Assembly (NCBI RefSeq): GCF_003994485.1
Contig: NZ_RZNJ01000001.1
Span: 127,765 to 191,764 of the forward strand
Direction: 5' to 3'
Origin: Arsenicitalea aurantiaca
Lineage (GTDB): Bacteria > Pseudomonadota > Alphaproteobacteria > Rhizobiales > Devosiaceae
Length of the DNA stretch: 64,000 bases
Shown: positions 17,865 to 26,234 of the stretch, piece after piece
Layout of the letters: each line of letters starts with the position of its first letter
Numbering within the stretch: the stretch's first letter is position 1
Notes under the pieces: generated by a model
The model's database searches: none
What the model saw: the letters and a program-made list of their open reading frames with translations, nothing else
What the model was told of the DNA's origin: nothing
Position numbers and translations under genes: made by a program

Positions 17865-19193
17865 ATGAAGAGTTTTTCGTCGACCAGCTTTGCCAGCAGC
17901 GAGGCCGAGAGCCTGAGGCTCGCCGAAGCGGCAGTCGCGCGCCATCCCCAGGCGCTGTTCACCGACTTCCAGTGGTTTCTCTACGAGGCCCAGGACACGG
18001 TGTTCTTCACCGCCTATTCAAAGAACGTCTTCGATAAGGCGGCGCTGACCAATCTGGTCGCGGACATGGTCTCGCTTGCCCCGCAGCTGACCCATGGGTT
18101 CGTCGGCGCGCGACCCGGCCAGCCCTTTCCGCAGCATCTGCTCGATGCGATCACCTCGATCGAGACGGTGGAGGATTTCGAGGGCTATCCGGACAAGTGG
18201 ATCACGCGCTCGGCGGACATCTTTGAGCGCGATGACCTGCCGCTCTTTCGGGTGATGGTCATCAACCGCGCCGGTGGCGCGGATGCCGAAGGGCGGGCGT
18301 CGCTGATCCAGGTCCGGTCGAGCCATGCTTTGCTCGAAGGCTCGGATTCCGCGCTTCTCACCCGGTCCCAATCGGCGGGCCATGGGGTGATGTCAGACAA
18401 ATCCAACAAGGTCAGCCTCGGCGCGCGCATCCAGAGCAATTTCCGCGCCTGGCTGATGGCGTCCATGTACCTTTTCATCGCCCATGTGCTGGCGCCGGGC
18501 GAAAAGCCGTTCGGCTTCAAGACGCTGGCGCTGAAGCGTCATCGGCTGCGGGTGCTCGCCAACCGGCTCGGCGTGCGGCAACGCTCGCTCTATTTCGCGC
18601 TCGTCACCTTTGCGCTCAACGGTGCGGGGCCCGAAAAGCAGATGAGCCGCAAGGTGATCGGCGCCGCCTATACGATGCTCGACACCAAGCGCAACGATGC
18701 CGATGACGACTTCTTCCGGGTACGCGCGCTCGAGGCGAAATTCCCCGTCCATGAGGATTTCGTCGACTTCGTGCGCGCCGTCGACGATACGGTCGCGCGC
18801 ATCGAGCAAAAGGACATCACCCGGTTCCAGGTGATGATCAACGCCATGTTCCGCACGCTGCGGGGGATCAGCCGCGTCGCGCCATTCCTGCTGACGCGGC
18901 GGTTCTGGCGGTTCAACGGCAAGGCCCATGTGGTGCTGACCCTGGTTCCGCCGCACCGCACCTATGGCCCGATGACCCATGGCGTGATCGAGCCCATCTA
19001 TTGCGGGGCCTATCATCCCGGCTCCAATCTGTGCACCTTCTGCCCGGGGCGCGAATATGTGACGCTGAACTTCTCGATGGAGACGCGGCACCTCGACAAC
19101 GTCCATCGGATCGAGGAACTGCTCGCCGAGATCGAGGCGCGCGACCTGCCCCCGCCTCCGGCGCGGGCGGTGGAGGGCGCCGAGGCGGCCTGA
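17865..19193 (+). CDS. Condensation/WS-DGAT-like acyltransferase-fold protein
   Basis: A 442-residue soluble protein not tied to a characterised enzyme. Its layout resembles the chloramphenicol-acetyltransferase-like fold used by wax-ester synthases and condensation domains. HALLEG at residues 154-159 occupies the place of the catalytic HHxxxDG. The C-terminal part (VVLTLVPPHRTYGPMTHGV, then LNFSMETRHLDNVHRIEELL) resembles the second lobe. With one His of the pair missing and E for D, activity is uncertain. The start at 17865 follows GAGGAGAGGAGGACGGTC. A hairpin at 19221 separates it from the SDR gene. Confidence 0.5.
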   Translation: MKSFSSTSFASSEAESLRLAEAAVARHPQALFTDFQWFLYEAQDTVFFTAYSKNVFDKAALTNLVADMVSLAPQLTHGFVGARPGQPFPQHLLDAITSIETVEDFEGYPDKWITRSADIFERDDLPLFRVMVINRAGGADAEGRASLIQVRSSHALLEGSDSALLTRSQSAGHGVMSDKSNKVSLGARIQSNFRAWLMASMYLFIAHVLAPGEKPFGFKTLALKRHRLRVLANRLGVRQRSLYFALVTFALNGAGPEKQMSRKVIGAAYTMLDTKRNDADDDFFRVRALEAKFPVHEDFVDFVRAVDDTVARIEQKDITRFQVMINAMFRTLRGISRVAPFLLTRRFWRFNGKAHVVLTLVPPHRTYGPMTHGVIEPIYCGAYHPGSNLCTFCPGREYVTLNFSMETRHLDNVHRIEELLAEIEARDLPPPPARAVEGAEAA

Positions 19194-19220
19194 AGGATCA
19201 ATCGACACTGACGATTGGGG

Positions 19221-19240
19221 CCTCCCGCCACCGCGGGAGG
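19221..19240 (+). terminator. Hairpin, possible weak terminator
   Basis: The perfect 8-bp stem CCTCCCGC/GCGGGAGG with a 4-base loop lies 27 bases after the upstream stop. No clear T-run follows, so termination may be weak. Confidence 0.5.
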
Positions 19241-19281
19241 CTTCGACATGAAACGGGCCAAGAGGCCCCTGGAGGATATCT

Positions 19282-20052
19282 ATGACGCAGTTTGCCCGCT
19301 ATCCGAGCCTCGAAGGCGTACCGGTGATCGTTTCGGGAGGCGCATCGGGGATCGGGGAATCCATCGTTCGCGAATTTGCCGGGCAGGGCGCGAAGGTCGG
19401 GTTCGTCGACATTGCGGCCGAGCGCGGCGCCGCGCTTGCCGAGGAGCTGAACGACAAGGGCGGCACGACGCGCTTCATCGCCTGCGACATCACCGATATC
19501 CCGGCCTATGAGGCGGCAATCGCCGAGTTTGCCGGAACGCATGGGGATGCGCTGGTGCTGGTCAACAACGCGGCCCATGACGAGCGCCACGACTGGAAGG
19601 ACGTGACCTCGGAATTTTTCGACGACCGGATCGCGGTCAACCTCAAGCACGCCTTCTTTGCCATCAAGGCGGTCGCCCCGGGCATGATCCGTGCGCAGAA
19701 GGGTTCGATCATCAATTTCGGCTCGATCAGCTGGATGATGATGAGTGCGCAACTGCCCGTCTACCAGAGCGCCAAGGCCGCCCAGCACGGCATGACCCGC
19801 GGCATGGCGCGGGAACTGGGCAAGAGCAACATCCGCGTCAACACCCTGGTGCCCGGCTGGATCATGACCGAGCGGCAGCTGACGCTCTGGGTCGACGAGG
19901 CCGCCAACAAGCTGATGGACGAGCAGCAGGCGCTGGCCGGCCGGGTGATGCCCGAGGACGTCGCGCGGATGGTGCTGTTCCTGGGTGCCGACGACAGCCG
20001 GATGATCTCGGCGCAGAACTTCATCGTCGATGGTGGCTGGGTGCACAGCTAA
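19282..20052 (+). CDS. SDR family oxidoreductase, aldose 1-dehydrogenase (XylB)-like
   Basis: A 256-residue classical short-chain dehydrogenase. The cofactor motif is GGASGIGES near residue 19 and VNNAAHDERHDW near 92. The catalytic S-Y-K set is in INFGSISW and YQSAKAAQHG. As I recall it, the Caulobacter NAD-dependent D-xylose dehydrogenase has very similar stretches around these motifs (N-N-A-x-x-D-x-R-H, N-L-K/R-H, I-N-F-G-S-I-S-W). The reaction is thus probably oxidation of a sugar to a lactone in the cytoplasm, although the substrate is not proven. The start at 19282 follows AGGCCCCTGGAGGATATCT. Confidence 0.82.
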   Translation: MTQFARYPSLEGVPVIVSGGASGIGESIVREFAGQGAKVGFVDIAAERGAALAEELNDKGGTTRFIACDITDIPAYEAAIAEFAGTHGDALVLVNNAAHDERHDWKDVTSEFFDDRIAVNLKHAFFAIKAVAPGMIRAQKGSIINFGSISWMMMSAQLPVYQSAKAAQHGMTRGMARELGKSNIRVNTLVPGWIMTERQLTLWVDEAANKLMDEQQALAGRVMPEDVARMVLFLGADDSRMISAQNFIVDGGWVHS

Positions 20053-20172
20053 GGGCGAAACCGTGGCGCCTCCGCAACAAGGATAAGGACTTTCTTAACC
20101 CTTGGCGGACATCACCTTCCTGCCGCAATCGGCGTTGATGAACGGCACCGAACACCGTCAAGGGGACACCGC

Positions 20173-20838
20173 ATGAAGTCGAACATCCTGGTCGCGGGCG
20201 TCGCGGCCCTGGCGCTCAGCGCCTGCACCACCACCAACCCCTATACGGGGGACAGCCAGCTCTCCAACACGGCGGGCGGCGGGCTGCTCGGCGCGGGCGG
20301 CGGCGCGATCGCCGGCGCCCTGGTGGGCGCGGCAACCGGCAATGACCCGCGCGTCGGCGCGCTGATCGGCGCTGGCATCGGCGGGCTCACCGGCGCGGCC
20401 GTGGGCTCCTACATGGACCAGCAGGAGGCAGAGCTGCGCGCGCAGATGGCGGGCACTGGTGTGTCGGTGACCCGTGTGGGCGACCAGATCATCCTCAACA
20501 TGCCGTCCAACATCACGTTCGCGACCGACGAGGCGCGCGTGCAGCCGCAGTTCAACCAGACGCTCGTGGCGGTCGGTATCGTGCTACGGAAGTTCGATCG
20601 CACCATCATCGACGTCTATGGCTATACGGACTCGACCGGCTCGGACAATTACAACCTCGATCTGTCGCAGCGTCGCGCCGTGTCGGTTGCCACTGCGCTC
20701 TCGAACCAGGGCATCGACCAGCGGCGCTTCTATATCGAGGGGCGCGGCAAGGCCAATCCGATCGCGTCCAACGCGACCGAACAGGGTCGTGCACAGAACC
20801 GTCGGGTTGAAATCCAGCTCTCCCCGATCCGGGGCTAG
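20173..20838 (+). CDS. OmpA family lipoprotein with glycine zipper (YiaD-like)
   Basis: A 221-residue lipoprotein. The signal ends in lipobox LSAC, with Cys18 as the first mature residue. Residues about 34-80 form a glycine-zipper segment (GGGLLGAGGGAIAGALVG, then GALIGAGIGGLTGAAVGSYM). Residues 105-218 form an OmpA C-terminal domain (YGYTDSTGSDNYNLDLSQRR, then RRFYIEGRGKANPIASN, NRRVEI) that binds peptidoglycan from the outer membrane. The start follows AAGGGGACACCGC. A textbook terminator follows. Confidence 0.92.
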   Translation: MKSNILVAGVAALALSACTTTNPYTGDSQLSNTAGGGLLGAGGGAIAGALVGAATGNDPRVGALIGAGIGGLTGAAVGSYMDQQEAELRAQMAGTGVSVTRVGDQIILNMPSNITFATDEARVQPQFNQTLVAVGIVLRKFDRTIIDVYGYTDSTGSDNYNLDLSQRRAVSVATALSNQGIDQRRFYIEGRGKANPIASNATEQGRAQNRRVEIQLSPIRG

Positions 20839-20855
20839 TCGCCTCAGCGCATGCG

Positions 20856-20886
20856 AAAAGGCCCGGAGAAAACTCCGGGCCTTTTT
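20856..20886 (+). terminator. Rho-independent terminator
   Basis: AAAAGGCCCGGAG/CTCCGGGCCTTTTT with an AAAA loop, directly after the OmpA lipoprotein gene. It may also serve the leftward gene ending at 20900. Confidence 0.93.
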
Positions 20887-20899
20887 GTTTGCCTGTGCG

Positions 20900-21208
20900 T
20901 CAGGGGGCGGGGGACGCCGGGGGCGGTGTCTCGCCGGTCTCGGGCGCTGCGACCGGGGTATCGGGGATCACCTCGGTCCCTGGATTGCCGCCGAGGATCT
21001 GCATCACAAAGAGCGCGACTGCGAGCACTGCGATGGCGATGATGCCGATCCGCCACCAATTGGTGGGGCCCGTCGCGCCGATCGCCGCTTCGGCGCGATC
21101 GGTCTGGGCAAGAGTGCTGTCGGGCGGCAGGTCGATCTTTGCGCCGCGCTCGTCGACGACGTAATCCACCTTTGCCGCGCCTGCGGGGCCGGTCCGTTCA
21201 TCGCTCAT
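20900..21208 (-). CDS. Unrecognised single-pass membrane protein
   Basis: A 102-residue protein. The charged N-terminal half includes DYVVDERGAKIDLPPDSTL, one membrane helix lies near residues 55-76 (WWRIGIIAIAVLAVALFVMQIL), and a proline/threonine-rich tail follows. The start at 21208 is the likely one, overlapping the end of the upstream 95-residue gene by 11 bases, so the two are coupled. The tail probably faces the periplasm. I do not recognise a family; similar small proteins are common next to cell-envelope genes in this group. Confidence 0.6.
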   Translation of the reverse strand: MSDERTGPAGAAKVDYVVDERGAKIDLPPDSTLAQTDRAEAAIGATGPTNWWRIGIIAIAVLAVALFVMQILGGNPGTEVIPDTPVAAPETGETPPPASPAP

Positions 21209-21485
21209 CGGTCTGTCCTTCCATTTCAAATTCTGAAAAGCCCGGGCCGGTAGCGGCTTCGGCCTTGACCACTGCGATCGCCTCGGCGATCCGGGCCAGG
21301 TGGTCATCGTCATAATAAAGGCTCGCTTCGGGTCCGCTCTCGCTCGTGCGCATCTGCTCGAGCAGCTCAAGCTTCTCGCGAGCCGTAAAGGACGGATGCC
21401 TGGCGATTTCCATGGGCCTGACGCTCGCCGCCGCTCCGGGCGAGTCCAACTCGCTTTCCGTTTCCTCGGCGTGCGCGTCGATCAT
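21198..21485 (-). CDS. Unrecognised small acidic protein
   Basis: A 95-residue, mostly helical, acidic protein (ARHPSFTAREKLELLEQM, then YYDDDHLARIAEAIAVVKAE). The start at 21485 follows GGAGACGAGAG. It overlaps the downstream membrane protein gene by 11 bases, indicating a two-gene operon. No catalytic or binding motif is visible, and no function is proposed. Confidence 0.6.
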   Translation of the reverse strand: MIDAHAEETESELDSPGAAASVRPMEIARHPSFTAREKLELLEQMRTSESGPEASLYYDDDHLARIAEAIAVVKAEAATGPGFSEFEMEGQTDER

Positions 21486-21573
21486 CTCTCGTCTCCAGCC
21501 CGGACCCTGCGGTTATGTGCACGCAATGCGCCAGGGATCGGCGGGGTTCCCCGCACGCGCGGAGCGCCCCATG

Positions 21574-21606
21574 AAAAAGGCCCGCCCCCGGAAGGGACGG
21601 GCCTTG
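21574..21606 (-). terminator. Rho-independent terminator of the L,D-transpeptidase gene
   Basis: On the minus strand AAGGCCCG pairs with CGGGCCTT around a purine/pyrimidine loop and is followed by TTT, about 25 bases after the stop at 21632. Confidence 0.8.
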
Positions 21607-21631
21607 CACGACGCGGGGGAGGTATCCCGCG

Positions 21632-22327
21632 TCAGATGAACTGGGGCTGGGCCTGCCGCACGATCACCTTGCTGCCGACGGGAACGCGGGCATGCAGGTC
21701 GATGATGTCGTGGTTGAAAAGCCGCACGCAGCCCGAGGACAGCGAATGCCCGATGGATGCGGGATCATTGGTGCCGTGGATGCGGTAGAGCGTGTCGCGC
21801 CCATTGTTGTAGAGGTAGAGCGCACGCGCACCGAGGGGGTTCTGCGGGCCGCCTTCCATGCCACCGGCCCAGGGGCCGTTCTTTTCGGGATCCTCGCGGA
21901 TCATGGTCGGCGTCGGCGTCCAGCGCGGCCAGGACGCCTTGCGCCCGATGGTGGCCTCGCCCTGATAGTCGTACCCCTCGCGGCCCACGCCCACGCCATA
22001 GCGCATGGCGCGGCCGCCTTCCTGTACGAAATAGAGGAAGCGCTGGCCGGGCTCCACGATGATGGTGCCAGGGCGCTCGGAGGTCGGATAGTCGACGACC
22101 TGGCGCAGGAGCTTGGGATCGACACGCGCCGGATCGAAGCCTTCGATGTAATAGCCATTGTCCGAGACCGGCGCGTACATCGAGACATACATCGGATCGA
22201 CGTAGGGCCGGGTCGGCTCTGCGGCCATGCGACGGCTGGAGCTGGTGCAACCTGCGAGCGCAAGCCCGGTGAGGCTGGCAGCGCCCAACATGAAGTGCCG
22301 GCGGGAGAGTTTATTGAGACTTGTCAT
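21632..22327 (-). CDS. L,D-transpeptidase (YkuD family), Tat-exported lipoprotein
   Basis: A 231-residue cell-wall enzyme making 3-3 crosslinks or attaching proteins to peptidoglycan. A twin-arginine signal (SRRHFMLGAA) and a lipobox (LALAGC, Cys27) suggest Tat export and lipidation. The YkuD catalytic core has H184 in YRIHGTND and Cys200 in HSLSSGCVRLFN. Length and motif spacing are typical of the ErfK/YbiS/YcfS/YnhG class in this group. The substrate-side pattern WPRWTPTPTM is also typical. The start is fixed by the Tat signal. Confidence 0.92.
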   Translation of the reverse strand: MTSLNKLSRRHFMLGAASLTGLALAGCTSSSRRMAAEPTRPYVDPMYVSMYAPVSDNGYYIEGFDPARVDPKLLRQVVDYPTSERPGTIIVEPGQRFLYFVQEGGRAMRYGVGVGREGYDYQGEATIGRKASWPRWTPTPTMIREDPEKNGPWAGGMEGGPQNPLGARALYLYNNGRDTLYRIHGTNDPASIGHSLSSGCVRLFNHDIIDLHARVPVGSKVIVRQAQPQFI

Positions 22328-22699
22328 CTTCCGTGAGGTTCTCGTCTTATGCGCTGGTTGGGGGGCGTGCGCATCACTGCGCGGCTGGACCGGAATGCGG
22401 ACACTCGCTTTCCGTTCCGTAATAGGACATGCTGGTTAACGGGTCAGGACGGGCCTCAATCACATTAATTTCACCGCATTATGGCGCCAAAGGCGCCTTT
22501 GGACTGGAACTGAGACCCCGCCGCCGCACCCCGCAACGCCGCAGACGATGGTCTGGACCCGGGTGCACTTAACCAAATTATTGTAAAGAAAAGGTTTTCG
22601 TCCCCAGCGCGGTGGGAGGGCCTTGGCGCGGAGCCATCTTCACACGGCGCGTGAAGCGGGTGTTGCGAGGGCGCCACAGTGTCGCAAAAAGCCCGACGA
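22328..22699 (-). other. Intergenic region upstream of the L,D-transpeptidase gene
   Basis: A 372-base stretch with no supported gene. It contains the perfect 16-bp palindrome CCAAAGGCGCCTTTGG at 22487-22502, inside which GGCGCC is doubled, and a local AT-rich patch near 22570-22595. It should carry the leftward promoter for 22327. Confidence 0.4.
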
Positions 22700-23803
22700 T
22701 CAGGCTCGCGGCGTCACCCAGCGGCCGAGCGTGGGCAGGGAGCGCTCGAGTTGGGGCGCGACTTTCAGCGTTTCGCCGAGCGCTGCGGCGGCCCGCCATG
22801 GCCAGCGCGGATCGGCGAGAATCGAGCGTCCGAGGGCGACCATGTCGGCGCGCCCTTCGGCAAGGATGGCTTCAGCCTGCTCGGGTTCGGTGATGAGGCC
22901 GACGGCGCGTGTGGGAATGCCTGCGCCTTCCCGGATGCGCGTCGCAAGGTGCACCTGATAGCCCGGACCGGTGGGCACGGGCGCGGCCGGCCGGTTGCCG
23001 CCGCTCGAGCAGCAGATATAGGCGACGCCCAGATCCTTCAGCGCTGAGGCGACATCCACGGCTTCGTCCTCGGAGAAGCCGCCCTCGAGCCATTCGGTGA
23101 CCGAGAGGCGCACGCCGAGCATGAGCTCGGGCACCGCGGCGCGGACCTGGCGGGCAATTTCACGGATGAAGCGCGAGCGGTTCTCGAGCGAGCCGCCCCA
23201 TTCGTCCTCGCGCCTGTTGGAAAAGGGCGAGAGGAACTGGTGGAGCAGATAGCCGTGGGCCCCATGAAGTTCGATGAAGTCGAAGCCCGCCGAGCGCGCC
23301 CGCCTGGCCGCAGCAACGAAGCGATCGACGATCTGGTGGATCTCGTCGGGCTCGAGCGCATGGGGAAGGTGCCAACCATCATCGAAGCGGATCGCCGAAG
23401 CCGAAACGACGGGCCAGGGATCCTGATCCGGGTGCAGCGGGCCCCCGCCCTCCCATGGCCGCTGGCTTGCCGCCTTGCGGCCGGCATGGGCGAGCTGAGT
23501 GCCGAAGCGGGTGCCTTTGGACGCCACGCGCCGCGCCGCATCGAGCGTGCGCCGCGCCGCGGCCTCGTTTGCATCCGAATAAAGCCCGAGGCACCCATGG
23601 GTGATCCGCCCGCGCCGCTCGACATCGGTCATCTCGATGGTGACCATGCCGGCCCCCGACATGGCGAGGTTCATCCAGTGCTGCAGGTGCCAGTCGGTGG
23701 CCGAGCCATCATCGGCCGAATACTGGCACATGGGCGCGATAGCGATGCGGTTGGGGAAATCGAGCCCGCCGAGGCTGATGGGCGAGAAGAGCTGCGAGGC
23801 CAT
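22700..23803 (-). CDS. NADH:flavin oxidoreductase, old yellow enzyme (YqjM/NamA class)
   Basis: A 367-residue FMN-dependent ene-reductase. Cys26 in APMCQYSADDG sits at the position of the redox-tuning Cys26 of YqjM. QLAHAGRKAA and the FMN and substrate motifs DWHLQHWM, HGAHGYLLHQFLSP and SNRREDEWGGSLENRSRF are all present. The C-terminal FMN-binding region reads VGLITEPEQAEAIL and DMVALGRSILADP. It reduces activated C=C bonds with NAD(P)H; the natural substrate is unknown. The start at 23803 gives the usual MASQLFSPISLGGLDFPNRI-type beginning. Confidence 0.92.
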   Translation of the reverse strand: MASQLFSPISLGGLDFPNRIAIAPMCQYSADDGSATDWHLQHWMNLAMSGAGMVTIEMTDVERRGRITHGCLGLYSDANEAAARRTLDAARRVASKGTRFGTQLAHAGRKAASQRPWEGGGPLHPDQDPWPVVSASAIRFDDGWHLPHALEPDEIHQIVDRFVAAARRARSAGFDFIELHGAHGYLLHQFLSPFSNRREDEWGGSLENRSRFIREIARQVRAAVPELMLGVRLSVTEWLEGGFSEDEAVDVASALKDLGVAYICCSSGGNRPAAPVPTGPGYQVHLATRIREGAGIPTRAVGLITEPEQAEAILAEGRADMVALGRSILADPRWPWRAAAALGETLKVAPQLERSLPTLGRWVTPRA

Positions 23804-24004
23804 GGAAACTCCGGTGCGGGATGAATGGGCGGCACGGTCGACCGCCCTTGGAGGAGGGCGTAATCTTCAAGGCGCCGACCGGTGCGTCAAGAGCCGCGGA
23901 GCGAGGGGGGGCGGGCCGGTGCGAGCGGCAGAAATCAGGATTGCGCTTCGAACCGTCTTTGGCTAGGGTCCGCCCGTTCGACGAACCCCGTCCGAACCGG
24001 TATT

Positions 24005-24081
<77 letters not shown>

Positions 24082-24133
24082 ATTTTCCGTTTATTTCTAG
24101 GTGGTTACAGGAAAGCGCGCTTCGGCGCGCTGG

Positions 24134-24156
24134 TTTCCCACACATGTTTCCCACAC
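24134..24156 (+). promoter_or_regulatory. Integrase arm-type sites at attL
   Basis: Two direct copies of TTTCCCACAC, at 24134-24143 and 24147-24156, have starts 13 bases apart, 53 bases inside the attL core. The same pair with the same spacing occurs at the attR end (45285-45307). Confidence 0.6.
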
Positions 24157-24309
24157 TAACGCGGACTGGCGCGCGATCTATACCTGTCGTGGCCGATTAA
24201 ATGCACCGTTAGAAATGAGGAACGCCAGGGTTGGACAAATAGCAGCGTTGGGATAGCCCTCGCCAAGCGGTTTGCGGCAGCGGACCGAAGCGTAGGCCAG
24301 TTTGCTGAC

Positions 24310-25152
24310 ATGGAGACGGTCGAGTTGTTTCGAATAGGCGGTGATATCGAAGTTCGCAGACTGGGCTTCGGAAGCAATCGGCTGTCGGGCCCCGGTTTTT
24401 GGGGTCCGCCGTCGGACCCAGCGGCGGCTCGGGCTCTGCTGCGAATGCTGCCTGATCTGGGCATCAACTTCATCGACACGGCAGAGAGCTACGGTCCGTA
24501 CATCACCGAAGAGCTGATCGGGGACGAGATCGGGCCGCGCGCCGACATAGTGGTGTCGACGAAAGGCGGTTACATCCGGACTGGGCCGCACGCCTGGCAT
24601 TGTTGCGGCCGTCCAGAGTTTCTTCGTCAGGGCGTCCTTACCAGCATCCGTCGCCTGAAGCGTGAGCGACTAGACCTCTGGCACTTGCACCGGATCGACC
24701 CTGCGGTGCCGCGGGACGAGCAGTTTGGGGCGATCGCCGAGATGCGGGAGGAGGGTCTAATCCGCTACGTGGGGCTGTCAGATGTAAGCGTCGTCGATAT
24801 TGAAGCTGCGATCGAATTCTTTCCTGTGGCGACCGTTCAAAATCACTACAACCTACTGCACAGAGCTAAAGAGGAGGTCCTGGCGTACTGCGAGCAGCAC
24901 AGCATCGGATTCATGCCCTTCTTTCCCCTGGCAGACGGCAAGCTGAATGAGGCACGCGGGATGATTGACGCCTCGCGCGCCATCGGAGCAACGCCGGCAC
25001 AGCTTGCTCTCGCCTGGCTGCTGCATCGTTCGCCTGTCATCCTACCCATCCCTGGAACCAGCAATCCGGCCCATCTCCGAAGCAACTTAGCTGCAGCCGG
25101 ATTGGAGTTGGATCAATCGACCTTCGACACGCTGTCCGCAATTTACCTTTGA
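24310..25152 (+). CDS. Aldo/keto reductase family protein
   Basis: A 280-residue AKR barrel protein. The catalytic tetrad is visible: D and Y in NFIDTAESYGPY, K in VVSTKGG, and H in DLWHLHRID. The C-terminal NADPH-binding segment LPIPGTSNPAHLRSNL is intact. It probably reduces an aldehyde or ketone; the closest pattern is the oxidoreductase group annotated with plant and bacterial auxin-induced or pyridoxal reductases. It is the first gene inside the element next to the tRNA and looks like cargo. Its ribosome site is weak. A long GC-rich inverted repeat follows at 25216. Confidence 0.88.
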   Translation: METVELFRIGGDIEVRRLGFGSNRLSGPGFWGPPSDPAAARALLRMLPDLGINFIDTAESYGPYITEELIGDEIGPRADIVVSTKGGYIRTGPHAWHCCGRPEFLRQGVLTSIRRLKRERLDLWHLHRIDPAVPRDEQFGAIAEMREEGLIRYVGLSDVSVVDIEAAIEFFPVATVQNHYNLLHRAKEEVLAYCEQHSIGFMPFFPLADGKLNEARGMIDASRAIGATPAQLALAWLLHRSPVILPIPGTSNPAHLRSNLAAAGLELDQSTFDTLSAIYL

Positions 25153-25215
25153 TGGGATGACGGTAGGGAGGTCCCTCTCCAGTGTGAGCAGGGCAAGCAT
25201 CGCCAAATGGTGAGG

Positions 25216-25250
25216 GGCCGGCATCGCGGGTTTCGGGAGCGATGCCGGCC
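25216..25250 (+). repeat. Inverted repeat, 12-bp stem
   Basis: GGCCGGCATCGC at 25216-25227 pairs perfectly with 25239-25250 across an 11-base loop, 63 bases after the aldo/keto reductase stop. No T-run follows, so it may be a terminator stem, an RNA processing site or a protein target. Confidence 0.5.
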
Positions 25251-25314
25251 TGCGGCTGCGCCAGGGTGTGCCGCGCGGCGACATTAGCGGGGTCGATTAA
25301 CCGCACAAAAGAAC

Positions 25315-25342
25315 ACCTCCGGCGCCACGGAACGCCGGAGGT
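25315..25342 (-). terminator. Terminator hairpin captured with the porin fragment
   Basis: ACCTCCGGCG/CGCCGGAGGT is a perfect 10-bp stem with an 8-base loop, followed on the minus strand by GTTCTTTTG. It lies 26 bases past the porin-like stop. Confidence 0.7.
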
Positions 25343-25367
25343 TTCTCAGCTGCTCTCGATGAGGCGG

Positions 25368-25901
25368 CTAGAAGCGGAAGTTGAGGCCCGCCTTGATGGT
25401 GTGGAAGGAGAGATTTTCCGTCCCCGAAATCGTGCCGCCTTCGGCCGGGAACGAGAAGAGCTCGTCGGAACCAAGGTCGAAATAGGAGTATTCGGCCTGA
25501 AGCGAGATCGTCTCGGTCACCATGGCTTCGAGGCCTGCGCCGACGACGAAGCCAGTGCGGCTCGCGGACTCGGCATCGCCGAGGTCGAGCGACGTGCCGC
25601 CGAAGCTGACTTCGCGCTCGGTGTTGCCGAACGCGACGCCACCATGGACGTAGCCGAGGAGGTTGCCATAGGTGAGGCCGGCGCGTGCACGCAGGGTTGC
25701 GAGCCAGGCGAGGGTTGAAGAGACTTCGAAATCAGTGCCGTCGGGGCCACCGAAGATCCCGATATTGCCGTCGATGCCCGCATGGATGTTCGTCCAGGCC
25801 ACGTCGCCCGCGACGCCGAGCACGAAGCCATTGCCGACTTCCAGATCGTAGCCTGCCTGGACGCCAGCCAGACCGCCGCCAGCGCTCGAGCGATTGGCCA
25901 T
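25368..25901 (-). pseudogene. 5'-truncated outer-membrane beta-barrel (porin family) gene
   Basis: The 177-residue frame covers beta-strands of an Omp25/RopB-type eight-stranded barrel (GVQAGYDLEVGNGFVLGVAG near the start, AEYSYFDLGS and the terminal HTIKAGLNFRF). The signal peptide and first strand are absent. The ATG at 25901 lies in a CCATGG, and an in-frame TAA stands two codons upstream (25907-25905), so the frame cannot continue. The upstream DNA encodes something else on the other strand. The 3' part with its own terminator seems to have been captured by recombination into the element. Confidence 0.75.
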
Positions 25902-26043
25902 GGCTTATGAGGGGCAGATCGCGGCCGCGCGCAACGAAGCCGAGATGGAAGAAGAAGTCCAGAAGCGTGTCACGGCCGAACTGGCGCGAACGCGCCGAGC
26001 CCCACGGCGCACTGCAACTCGCAAGCCCGCGGCAAAGGGCTGA
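25900..26043 (+). CDS. Small charged protein or C-terminal remnant, 47 residues
   Basis: The frame starts at the ATG shared head-to-head with the porin fragment and encodes a highly charged peptide (NEAEMEEEVQKRVTAEL, ending RRTATRKPAAKG). It looks like the C-terminal coiled coil plus basic tail of a larger protein whose front was lost at the porin junction. It is followed after 23 bases by another small gene in the same direction with a good ribosome site, so it was probably part of an operon. No family is assigned. Confidence 0.4.
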   Translation: MAYEGQIAAARNEAEMEEEVQKRVTAELARTRRAPRRTATRKPAAKG

Positions 26044-26066
26044 CCCCCCAAAATCGGAGAGACCTG

Positions 26067-26234
26067 ATGGCCTGGACCTTCGCCGGCATTGTCGCCGGCG
26101 TCTTACTCGTGCTTGTCTGTGCGGTGGCACTGGTGATCCTCGAGACGCCGCGCGTGCGCGCGGCGCTGCCGGCCGAGCCGGTGCGGGTGGCGGCGCTGGC
26201 GCCGTCGCCCGTCCGCTGCGTGCCGGGCCCTTAG
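26067..26234 (+). CDS. Small membrane peptide, 55 residues
   Basis: ATG at 26067 follows AATCGGAGAGACCTG, a good ribosome site. The product is one membrane helix (WTFAGIVAGVLLVLVCAVAL) followed by a short alanine/proline-rich tail. Its stop TAG at 26232-26234 abuts the stop of the convergent ImmA/IrrE-like gene. Its role is unknown; small single-helix proteins in phage-derived elements are sometimes lysis or exclusion proteins, but nothing here proves that. Confidence 0.5.
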   Translation: MAWTFAGIVAGVLLVLVCAVALVILETPRVRAALPAEPVRVAALAPSPVRCVPGP

